A stretch of DNA of 42,919 nucleotides, from contig CAMCWB010000033.1 in assembly GCA_945882315.1 (NCBI GenBank), positions 1 through 42,919 of the forward strand, written 5' to 3'. Position 1 is the stretch's first letter. Each line of letters opens with the position of its first letter. The position numbers and the translations under genes were made by a program. The notes beneath the pieces are model-generated. The model saw only the letters and a program-made list of their open reading frames with translations, was not told the origin of the DNA and did not search any database. Positions 1-8,994 of the stretch are shown one piece after another. The stretch comes from Bauldia litoralis. GTDB lineage: Bacteria > Pseudomonadota > Alphaproteobacteria > Rhizobiales > Kaistiaceae.

Positions 1-146
1 GACGCACCCGTCCATATAGCTCCACGCCCTTCATCCCCCGCCCTCCGCCGAACCGACGTAGAGAGCTATCAGCTGACGGACTTTTGCTCCGCCGCAGCCA
101 GACAATCCGGCCGCTTCACTGAGGGATTATTCCTCCGGCGCTTACA
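1..146 (-). mobile_element. IS21-family left end, partial copy cut by window edge
   Basis: These 146 bases are, base for base, the reverse complement of 40482-40627, the left end and istA start of the IS21 element on the right edge. The tip lies at 146 (reading inward TGTAAGCGCC), so the istA of this copy would run leftwards out of the window. Just beyond 146 the sequence becomes the interior of an MFS exporter gene, so the tip marks an insertion point. The rest of this copy and the outer target duplication are not visible. Confidence 0.93.
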
Positions 147-1096
147 GCCGCTTCGATTTCTTTGGCTTCGGCCTCCTATCGCTGGCCGTCGGCTCGCTGC
201 AATTGATGCTCGACCGCGGCGAGCAGCTCGACTGGTTCCAGTCGTCAGAGATCCTCATGGAGATCGGACTGTTCGCGGCGGCCCTGTGGATGTTCGCCAT
301 CCACACCGCGACCAATCGCGAGCCGTTCCTGGATCGCGACCTCTTCCGCGACCGGAATTTTGCCGCCGCGCTGATGTTCATCTTCGTCATCGGCATCATC
401 CTGCTCGCCACGATGGCGCTGCTGCCGCCGATGCTGCAGAATCTTTTCGGCTATCCCGTCGTCACCGTCGGCCTGGTGCTCGCGCCGCGCGGCATCGGCA
501 CGATGATCTCGATGTTCGTCGTCGGCCGCCTCGTCCGCCAGATCGACCCGCGCTACCTCGTGGCGTTCGGCCTGTCGCTGACCGCCTTCTCGCTCTGGCA
601 GATGACGTGGTTCTCGCTCGAGATGGACGAATGGCCGGTCATCGTCTCCGGCGTCGTCCAGGGCTTCGGCCTCGGCTTCGTCTTCATCCCGCTGTCGACC
701 ATCGCCTTCACGACGCTGCACCCGCGCCTGCGCACCGACGCGACCAGCCTCTTCAACCTCGTCCGCAATCTTGGCTCCAGCATCGGCATCTCGATCATGG
801 CCGCGATGCTGACGCGCAATATCCAGATCAACCACGCCTCGCTCGCCGCCCATGTCACGCCCTTCAACGACAATCTCGTCGCTGCCGGCATGGATCCGAC
901 CACCTTCACCAGCGCCGCCGGCCTCCGGACCGCGGCCCAGCTCGACGGCCTGATCAATGCGCAGTCGGCGATGATCGCCTATCTCGACGATTTCAAGCTG
1001 ATGATGTGGATCACGCTTGCCGCCGCGCCGCTCCTCCTGATGCTGCGCTACAACAAGCAGGCCGCTCCGACCGGTGCTCCCGTGGCGGCGATGGCG
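147..1096 (+). pseudogene. DHA2 (EmrB/QacA)-type MFS drug exporter, 5' part removed by IS21
   Basis: The reading frame is open from the IS tip (first full codon 149) and gives a hydrophobic protein typical of the C-terminal half of 14-helix DHA2 proton-drug antiporters: FDFFGFGLLSLAVGSLQ, LMLDRGEQLDWF, the basic-acidic linker REPFLDRDLFRDRNF, then about seven membrane segments ending near LLLMLRYNK. The first seven or so helices are missing, so the protein cannot work. The frame stays open to 1696, but beyond about 1095 it lies antisense to the EAL domain of the next gene and looks like read-through; the natural stop may have been the codon now read CGA after MAD (about 1097). The gene is convergent with the cyclic-di-GMP gene. 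Confidence 0.85.
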
Positions 1097-1108
1097 GACC
1101 GAGCGGCG

Positions 1109-4100
1109 CTACGCCGCGCTCGCCGCGACCGGCTCGGGCAGCAGGAATTTCTCCAGCGGCTGCGGACGGGCGATGGCGAAGCCCTGGACCGCATCGACGC
1201 CGATCCCTTTCAGGATATCGATCGTCTCGACGTCCTCGACACATTCCGCCACGGTCTGCGCCCCGAGCTTGTGGGCGATGTCGTTGATCGACTCGACGAT
1301 GGCGCGGTCGACGCTGCTCCCCTTGAGGTTCTGCATGAAGGTGCCGTCGATCTTCACGAAGTCGACGGGGAAGCGCTTCAGATAGTCGAAGGAGCTGAGG
1401 CCGGTGCCGAAATCGTCGAGCATGATGGCGCAGCCCGCTTCCCGCGCCGCCGTCACCAGCGCGTGGGCGGCGGTCAGGTTCTGGATCAGCGCCGTCTCGG
1501 TGATCTCGAAATGCAACCGCTCCGGGCGGAAGCGCGTCTGCGCCAGCTCGTCCCGCAGGAAAGGCCAGAAGCCGGCATCGTTCAGCGAATTTGCCGACAG
1601 GTTGATCGAGATCGACAGGTCGGCCTCGCCGCATATCTGCTCGCCATAGCGGCGGAGCCGCCGCCCGCACGACCCAGCGATCCATCTTCGACATGAGATC
1701 GTAGCGCTCGGCCGCCGGGATGAACAAGGCCGGGTCGAGCAGCTTGCCGCCATCCTCGAGCCGCAGCAGCAACTCGATCTTGCGCTTGCCCCGATCGGCC
1801 GGATTGAGGCTGCGGATTTCCTGCGCGAACAACCTGAATCGGTTCTCCTCGATCGCGCCGCGGATATTGGCGGCGGCCTGGAGATCGAGGTGATGGCGAT
1901 GCGCCTCGCTTTCGCCGGCATGATAGACGGCGACGCGATTGCGCCCGTCGGCTTTCGCGGCGTAGCAAGCGACATCGGCCTGACTGAGCAGTTCCGACGC
2001 GGACAGCGACTCCGCCGAGATCACCGTCATGCCGATGCTGGCGCCGACGTCATAGAGCCTGCCGCCCCAGGCGAAGGGGATGGAGCGGACCGCCTCCACA
2101 ACATTGCCCGCGATGAGCTCGGCCCGCTCCATCGGGCAATCCCGCAGGATGAGCGCGAATTCGTCGCCGCCGAGGCGCGCCGTCATGTCGCTGGCCCGCA
2201 CCGTTCGCCGGATGACGCGGCCGATCTCGCGCAGCAGCGCATCGCCCGCCGCATGGCCGACGGTGTCGTTGACGATCTTGAAGCGGTCGAGGTCGATGAA
2301 GCAGAGCGCGTGCTGGCGGCGCTCGCCGACAGCGCTGGCGCAGGCGGCCGCAAGCTCGGCGTCGAAGGCCGTGCGGTTGGGAAGGCCGGTCAGCGCGTCG
2401 TGCGTCGCCGAATGGGCAAGCTGGCGCTGCAGCTGCCGCGACCGCGTCATGTCCTGGAAGACCAGCACGGCGCCGACCACCTCGCCGGATGCCGTCCGCA
2501 CCGGAGCCGCGGATTCGCGGATGTCGCGCCGGTCGCCGCCGCGCCCGACCAGGACGACGGTCTCGTTTCGTGACAGCGGCTGGACGAGCTTCATCGAGTC
2601 AACCAGCTGCGCCTGGACGCGCACCGAGGTCGCCTCATCGACGATGCGGATGACGTCGTCGACGGGTCGCCCCAACGCCTCGGCAATGGTCCAGCCGGTC
2701 AGTTCCTCGGCAACGGCATTCATGAAGGTGATGCGCGCCTCGATATCGGTAGCGATCACGGCATCGCCGATCGATTCGAGCGTGACGCGGAGCAGCTCCT
2801 TCTCCCGCGAGAGCGCATCGGTCAGCTGCCGGTTCTCGGTGATGTCCCAATTGGTGCCGATGAGCAGCGACGGCGCGCCGTCAGGTCGCTTGACGAGGTT
2901 GGCGATCGATCGGACATGGCGGACCTCGCCCGAGGGCAGGATCACCCGGAACTCGGTATCGTAGGGACGACGATCGGAGACCGCATCCCAGACCTCGGCG
3001 ACGGCGCGCTCGCGATCGTCCGGATGCAGGCAGGCAGTCCAGGCGCTATGGCTCCGCTCGAAGGCCTGTGGTTCGATCCCGTAGATCGCGCACATGCGCT
3101 CGTCCCACCAGACCTCCTCCGTATCGGGCTGCAGCTCCCAAAGCCCGACGCCGCCCGCCCGCACGGCGAGCTGGACGCGTCCGGAGAGGCGCTTCAGCCG
3201 CTCCTCGGTCTCCTTGCGCGCCGTGATGTCGGTATGCGTGCCGATCATCCGGCGCGGCCTTCCCTCCTCGTCGCGCTCGATGACCTTGCCGCGGTCGAGG
3301 ATCCAGACCCAGTGGCCGTCCTTGTGCCGCATGCGGAATTCGCATTCGAAATTGGGCGTGTTGTTGGCGACATGATCATGGCCCGCGGCGCGTGCCACCA
3401 CCACGTCGTCGGGATGGACGAAGTCCCACCACGCCTCGCTATTGTCGTCGACCTGCTCATGCTCGTAGCCGAGGATCGCCTTCCAGACCGACGAATAGAA
3501 GGTCTTGCCGGTCGTCGCGTCGAAATCCCAGACGCCTTGGCGGGCGCTTTCGAAGGCGAACTGCCAGCGGCTTTCGCTTGCCGCGAGCGCCGCTTCCGTC
3601 TGTTTCTGCCTGGTGATGTCGGTGTGGACGCCGATCATGCGCAGAGCCCTGCCCGCGGCGTCGCGTTCGATTACCTTGCCGCGGTCGAGGATCCAAAGAT
3701 AGCGGCCGTCACGGTGGCGCATCCGGAATTCGCATTCGAAGACCGGCGTCAGGCCGTCGATGTGGTCGCTATTGGCCTTCATCACCCGGTCGAGATCGGC
3801 GGGATGGACCAGCCTCTCCCAGGCATCGCCGCGATCGCCGAATTCCTGGCGCGTGTAGCCGAACATGGCGGTCCACACGGAGGAATAGAAAGCGATGTTG
3901 TTGCGCAGATCATGATCCCAGACGCCATGACCGGCGCTTTCGAGCGCGAAGTTCCAGCGGCTCTCGCTTGCCTCGATCGCCGCCTCGGCCTTCTTCCGCG
4001 CCGTGATGTCCTCGACCTGAGAGATGAAGTGGAGCGGCTCTCCGGAGGTCTCGTCGCGGACCAGCGATACCACCAGCAGGGCCCAGACCAGGCTTTGATT

Positions 4101-5279
4101 CTTGTGGATGTAGCGCTTCTCTATCCGGTAGTTGTCGATCTAACCGGCAATCGTCTTCTCGAGAAGATGGAGATCGGCCGCCAGATCGGCCGGATGCGTG
4201 ATGTCCTGGAAGGTGAGTCTGCCCAGTTCCTCCGGCATGTAGCCGAGCATGTCGGAGAGGGCGCGATTGATGCGCTGCCAGCTTCCGTCCAGGCCGATCA
4301 ATGCCATGCCGATCGCCGAATGCTCCATGGCCTGGCGGAAGCGAAGTTCGCTGGCGCCGATACGCACCTGCTCCCGGCGGAGCTCCGCGACGATCAGGCT
4401 GATGCAGAAGGCCGGAAAGATCGTGAGCGCGGCGAAGAAATTGATCGAGATGCTGTGGATGGTCTGCGTGCCGCTGACGCCGACCAGCTGCCCGAGATGA
4501 GCCGCGACGGTCACCACCGCCATGCAGGCAAGAAGATTGAGCGCCGTGGCGAAGGGCGTCGTCCATAGGGCCGCCAGAACCAGCGGCATGCCGACGACGA
4601 CGAAGGGATGCGCGATCATCGTCAGCGCGGCATAGGCAAAGCCTACCGACAGCAGGGCGAAGCCGATGAAGGCTGCGGCGCTCTTTCCGCCGGCGATGCC
4701 CTGGAGCGCGCGGCGGTCGGCAGTCATCACGATCGGCAGGATCGTGACGGCACCGATCGCCGATCCGCTCCACCACAGCCACCAGAGATCCGAGATGGCC
4801 CAGCCATTGATCACGTTCACGATGACGGCGGCGGCAACGCCCGCGACGGCCGGCGCAATCGCCGCCGCGACCGCCTGAAGCTTCAGGTAACTGGCGACGG
4901 TCAGCGTGTCCGGCCCGAGCGGCCCGGTCCAAAGCCGCAGCAGGCCGAGCGCCAGGCCGAGCTCGAACAGGTTGGCCGCGGTCAACACGACGCTGATCGT
5001 GGGCGGATGGCCGAAAAGGATATTGGCGGCGAGGCCGCTGGCAAAGATCGCCACAAAATGCAGCGGCCAGGCACCCGTTCCGCGACGCAGGAACCAGCCC
5101 AGCGCCAAGGCATTGGCAAGCCAGATGCTCGAGATCCCTTGAGGCTGGCGCGACAGGAGGATGCCGGCGGCAGCGGCCAGGAAATAGACGCCGCCGACAA
5201 GCATCACCTGCCAAGCGAGCGAGCGCCAAGCATCATGGCTCCGCCCGTCGACACCGTCCAGCCCCGTCCAGGATGACAT
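1109..5279 (-). pseudogene. MASE1-PAS(x5)-GGDEF-EAL cyclic-di-GMP enzyme, broken by stop codon and frameshift
   Basis: Start ATG 5279 follows GGGGGAACGG. The first part (5279-4140) has a MASE1 membrane sensor of about eight helices and the start of a PAS domain, ending in TAG at 4140-4142. The same frame continues directly with IDNYRIEKRYIHKN, a normal PAS continuation, so the TAG most likely replaced GAG. Four more PAS domains follow, then GGDEF with an intact RLGGDEFAL motif. A frameshift near 1655-1672 (GC-rich run) separates this from the EAL domain, whose residues FEITET, LDDFGTG and FVKIDG look active; the N-terminal signature is ELL rather than EAL. An intact protein would be about 1,390 residues, membrane-bound, able to make and break cyclic-di-GMP. 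As written it is inactive unless the two lesions are sequence errors. Confidence 0.88.
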
Positions 5280-5437
5280 CCGTTCCCCCAGCCGCGAGGA
5301 CCGCTTCACCCGGCATCCGCGCAACGGACCAGCGTCACACCGGCAAAGTAAAGAAAGCCGCTACGTGCAGCCGGGTTCGTCTGCGGCCGAAGGTCAGACG
5401 GGCATCAGGGTAAACAATTCGCTACCGGCCGCCTTCG

Positions 5438-7816
5438 TCATTCGCCGCAGGGAATCCAGATATTCTTCACCTGGGTGGCGCGATGCAGGAGGTCGCGCCC
5501 GCCGCTCGCGGCCGGATCATGCCAGTCGCGGCCGATTGTTTCGGTCCAGACCTGCTTGAGATTGCCGGTCGACGCCTTCTCGATCGCCGCTGCCGTCGCC
5601 GCCTCGCCGAAATACCAGATCGCGTCGACCGCATCGTGCCGCGCCAGTTCGATACCGAGCGTCTTGCGCTCGCCGGTGACGATATTGAGGACGCCGGCCG
5701 GCAGGTCCGAGGTCTCGAGCACCTGGTAGAAGTCGGTCGCGATCAGCGCCTGGCGCTCCGACGGGATGACGACCACCGTATTGCCCATGGCAATGGCGGC
5801 GGCGGCGAGCGACACGAAGGCGAGCAGCCCCGGCTCTTCCGGACAGACGATGCCGACGACTCCGACCGGCTCGTTCATGGCAAGCGCCAGGCCGCGGAGC
5901 GGCGGCCGGTGCACGGCGCCGTCGAACTTGTCGGCAAAAGCGGCGAAGGCGAAGAGCCGCTCGACCGCCGCATCGACCTCGAGACGCGTCTTGGCTTTCT
6001 TGACGCCGCGCAGCATGCGCAGCCGGTCGGCGAATTCGCTGGCGCGGATGTCGAGATTCTCGGCGATGTAATAGAGGATCTGCGCGCGGTTATGCTCGCT
6101 GGCCGCCGCCCAGCCGCCAGCCTTCCGCGCCGCCTCGACGGCATTGCGGATGTCCTTGCGGTTGCCCTCGCCGATCTCCCCGACGAGCTTGCCGTTCGGT
6201 CCGGCGACAGGTCGCGAATAGCCGCTGTCCGGCCGTGCCTGCTTGCCGCCGATATAGAGCTTGGCCGTGCGGTCGATGCCGCCGCCGGTCAGTTCGAAGC
6301 CGATCTCGGCCTTCACCATCGGCTTCTCGACGATCGGCCGCGCCGCTTTCATCCAGGCGGGCCTGCTGTAGGCGAGAAGCCCTTCGCGCCCGCCCTCGCG
6401 GCCATAGCCGGATTCTTTATAGCCGCCGAAGCCGGAGGACGCGTCGAACAGGTTGGTCGCGTTGATCCACACGACGCCGCAGCGCAGCTTCGGCGCGATG
6501 TCGAGCGCCAGATTGATCGATTCCGACCAGACGCTCGCGGCAAGTCCGTATTCGGTGTTGTTGGCAAGCGCCACCGCCTCGTCGGGCGTGCGGAAGCTCA
6601 TCGCCACCAGCACGGGGCCGAAAATCTCGACGCGGGCGCAGGTCGACGCCGCCTGGACATTGGTGAGGAGCGTCGGCGGGTAGTAGAGCCCCCGTTCCGG
6701 TAGCGCTGTCTTCGGCTGGAAGATATGCGCTCCCTCCTCGACGCCTTTGGCGACCAGCATCCGGATGCGCTCGAGCTGCACCGGCGCCACGATTGCCCCG
6801 ATATCCATCGACTTGTCGAGCGGATGCCCGGTGCGCAGCGTGTTAAGGCGTATGCGCAGCTTGTCGATGAAGCGCGCCTCGATCGACTCCTGAACGAGGA
6901 GCCGCGACCCGGCGCAGCAGACCTGGCCCTGGTTGAACCAGATCGCGTCGACGACGCCTTCGACCGCACTGTCGAGATCGGCGTCGTCGAAGACGATGAA
7001 GGGCGACTTGCCGCCAAGTTCCAGCGTCAGCGCCTTGCCCGAACCGGCCGTCGCCTCGCGGATCTTGCGGCCGACGTCCGTCGAGCCGGTGAAAGCGATC
7101 TTGTCGATGTCGCGATGGCGCACGATCAGTTCGCCGGTGGCGCCATCCCCGGTGACGATATTGACGACGCCCTTCGGCAGCCCGGCCATCTCGCAAATTT
7201 CGGCGAAGAGGAGCGCCGTCAGCGAGGTATATTCCGCCGGCTTCAGTACCACCGTATTGCCGAGCGCAATCGCCGGCGCGATCTTCCAGGCGAGCATCAG
7301 CAGCGGGAAATTCCAGGGGATGATCTGGCCGCAGACGCCGACCGGCACGCGGCCGGGGAATTCGCCTGCGAAGAGCTCCGCCCAGCCGGCGTGGTGATAG
7401 AAATGCCGTGCCACCAGCGCCACGTCGATGTCGCGCGTCTCGCGGATCGTCTTGCCGTTGTCGAGCGATTCCAGCACCGCGAAGAGTCGGCTGTGGCGCT
7501 GGATCAGGCGGGCGATGGCGTAGAGATAACGGGCCCGCCCGTGGCCCGGGAGACGCGACCAGGACGGGAAGGCCTTGCGCGCCGCCTTCACCGCCGCATC
7601 GACATCGGCCTCGCCTGCCTCCGCCACACGCGCCAGGAAGCCGCCGGTGCCGGGCTCGATGGTCTCGAACCATTTGCCGCTCTCCGGCTTCCGCCAGCCG
7701 CCATCGATGAAGAGGGCGAAGCCCGCATCGTGCCGCGCCAGCCATTGGCGCGCTTCCTTGTCGCTCTCCGGCGACGGACCATAGTCGGGATGGTCGAGGA
7801 TCTCGGCAATCGACAT
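5438..7816 (-). CDS. Two-domain aldehyde dehydrogenase, ALDH16-like
   Basis: A 792-residue protein with two aldehyde dehydrogenase domains in tandem. The first (about 30-500) is complete: PWNF with Asn169, FTGST at 242-246 for NAD binding, general base Glu266 in LELGGK and nucleophile Cys300 in GQVCCAGSR. The second (about 510-790) keeps the NAD-fold half (EPVGVVGIVCP, GNTVVVIPSE, GVLNIVTGE) but has no cysteine motif and ends soon after LKQVWTETIG. One catalytic plus one dead domain is the layout of the ALDH16 family, in which bacterial members are active. It starts 3 bases after deoC. DeoC releases acetaldehyde and glyceraldehyde-3-phosphate, so oxidation of acetaldehyde to acetate is a reasonable but unproven role. 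Confidence 0.9.
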   Translation of the reverse strand: MSIAEILDHPDYGPSPESDKEARQWLARHDAGFALFIDGGWRKPESGKWFETIEPGTGGFLARVAEAGEADVDAAVKAARKAFPSWSRLPGHGRARYLYAIARLIQRHSRLFAVLESLDNGKTIRETRDIDVALVARHFYHHAGWAELFAGEFPGRVPVGVCGQIIPWNFPLLMLAWKIAPAIALGNTVVLKPAEYTSLTALLFAEICEMAGLPKGVVNIVTGDGATGELIVRHRDIDKIAFTGSTDVGRKIREATAGSGKALTLELGGKSPFIVFDDADLDSAVEGVVDAIWFNQGQVCCAGSRLLVQESIEARFIDKLRIRLNTLRTGHPLDKSMDIGAIVAPVQLERIRMLVAKGVEEGAHIFQPKTALPERGLYYPPTLLTNVQAASTCARVEIFGPVLVAMSFRTPDEAVALANNTEYGLAASVWSESINLALDIAPKLRCGVVWINATNLFDASSGFGGYKESGYGREGGREGLLAYSRPAWMKAARPIVEKPMVKAEIGFELTGGGIDRTAKLYIGGKQARPDSGYSRPVAGPNGKLVGEIGEGNRKDIRNAVEAARKAGGWAAASEHNRAQILYYIAENLDIRASEFADRLRMLRGVKKAKTRLEVDAAVERLFAFAAFADKFDGAVHRPPLRGLALAMNEPVGVVGIVCPEEPGLLAFVSLAAAAIAMGNTVVVIPSERQALIATDFYQVLETSDLPAGVLNIVTGERKTLGIELARHDAVDAIWYFGEAATAAAIEKASTGNLKQVWTETIGRDWHDPAASGGRDLLHRATQVKNIWIPCGE

Positions 7817-7819
7817 CTC

Positions 7820-8833
7820 TTATCCCAACGCGTGATGATCGAAAGAGGCGTAGCGGCCGGTCGTGAAATGCGCGAGCTGCCGCTCGATATCGGCCAGCAG
7901 CGACGACGCGCCGATGCGAAAGAGGCCGGGCTCCAGCCAGGCATTGCCGAGCTCTTCCTTCATGACGAACTGGAAATTGAGGACGTCCTTGGCGGTCGAG
8001 ATGCCGCCGGCCGGCTTGAAGCCGACGAAATGGCCGGTCGTCTCGCGATAGGCGCGGATCGCCCGCGTCATGGTGAGCGCCACCGGAATCGTCGCGTTGA
8101 CGCCCTCCTTGCCGGTCGAGGTCTTGATGAAGTCGGCGCCGGCCATCATCGCCACCCACGAGGCGCGCCCGACATTACGGAGCGTCTTCAGGTCGCCGGT
8201 ACCGAGGATCGTCTTCATATGCGCCGGCCCGCAGGCTGCCTTGAACGAGCGGATCTCGTCATAGAGCGCCGTCCAGTCGCCGCGCAGCGCATGCTCGCGG
8301 GTGATGACGATGTCGATCTCGTCGGCGCCGGCCGCAACCGAGGCTTCGATCTCGGCGATCCGCGTCGCCAGCGGCGAGAGGCCGGCCGGAAAGCCGGTCG
8401 ACACGGCGGCGACCGGAATGCCGGTGCCCTCCAACGCCCGCTTCGCCGTTGCGACGAAGCGGTGATAGACGCAGACCGCGCCCACCGTGATCCGTCGGTC
8501 GGCCAGGCCGAGCGCCGCCTGCAATTCGTCGCCGAGCGGATTGCGCGCCTTGGCGCAAAGCCGTTCGACGCGGCCGTCCGTATCGTCGCCCGAGAGTGTC
8601 GTGAGGTCGATGCATTGCAGCGCCTTGACGAGCCACGCCGCCTGCCACTGCTTCTTCACCGTGCGCCGGCCGGGCAGTGTCGCGGCGCGGCGCTCGACCG
8701 CGGCGAGATTGACGCGGACGCGCTCGACCGGCTCCGGATCGAAGGGGATGCCGGGATTCTCCGGAGCGACGGGCAGCGCAGTGGGCAGCCGGCGTATCGG
8801 GGCCGGCTCGCGCGCAGCAGGGGTCGACGACAT
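7820..8833 (-). CDS. deoC: Deoxyribose-phosphate aldolase
   Basis: Class I aldolase splitting 2-deoxyribose-5-phosphate into acetaldehyde and glyceraldehyde-3-phosphate in deoxynucleoside breakdown. Counting from ATG 8833 the protein has 337 residues. The Schiff-base lysine is Lys237 in FIKTSTGK, the second lysine Lys273 in GFKPAGG, and the acidic residue Asp174 in DEIDIV. The frame is open further upstream, but ATG 8833 has GGGAGG nine bases ahead and is the better start. At 337 residues it belongs to the longer DeoC group with an N-terminal extension of about 60 residues, not the 250-residue E. coli type. The downstream aldehyde dehydrogenase begins three bases after the stop, so they form an operon. 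Confidence 0.94.
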   Translation of the reverse strand: MSSTPAAREPAPIRRLPTALPVAPENPGIPFDPEPVERVRVNLAAVERRAATLPGRRTVKKQWQAAWLVKALQCIDLTTLSGDDTDGRVERLCAKARNPLGDELQAALGLADRRITVGAVCVYHRFVATAKRALEGTGIPVAAVSTGFPAGLSPLATRIAEIEASVAAGADEIDIVITREHALRGDWTALYDEIRSFKAACGPAHMKTILGTGDLKTLRNVGRASWVAMMAGADFIKTSTGKEGVNATIPVALTMTRAIRAYRETTGHFVGFKPAGGISTAKDVLNFQFVMKEELGNAWLEPGLFRIGASSLLADIERQLAHFTTGRYASFDHHALG

Positions 8834-8912
8834 GGCGAAAAACCTCCCGTCAGCTGGCCGGGAGGCTAGCACCACCGGGCCGGTTTATCGACTGCCGCCC
8901 CACACTCTTTGC

Positions 8913-8943
8913 CGTCATCGGCGGGTCAAGCCCGCCGATGACG
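8913..8943. terminator. Perfect 13-bp hairpin between ThDP enzyme and deoC
   Basis: CGTCATCGGCGGG (8913-8925) pairs perfectly with CCCGCCGATGACG (8931-8943) around a TCAAG loop. It lies 51 bases after the stop of the ThDP enzyme and 80 bases before the deoC start on the same strand. It could end transcription of the upstream gene, but there is no T tract, and similar palindromes are dispersed as repeats in alphaproteobacterial genomes. Confidence 0.55.
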
Positions 8944-8994
8944 ACTGAATATGTTGGAACGCTGCATATCTGCCGCCGCGTGGCGCACGTCTCC

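Noticed and set aside
1097-1696. Extension of the exporter frame by 200 residues
   Set aside because: It is antisense to the conserved EAL domain and its composition is unlike a transporter. It is better seen as read-through of a lost stop codon.
4073-5279. MASE1-PAS part and PAS-GGDEF-EAL part as two separate working genes
   Set aside because: The TAG at 4140 falls inside one PAS domain, the frame is the same on both sides, and no ribosome site stands at the second start, so a single interrupted gene is more likely.
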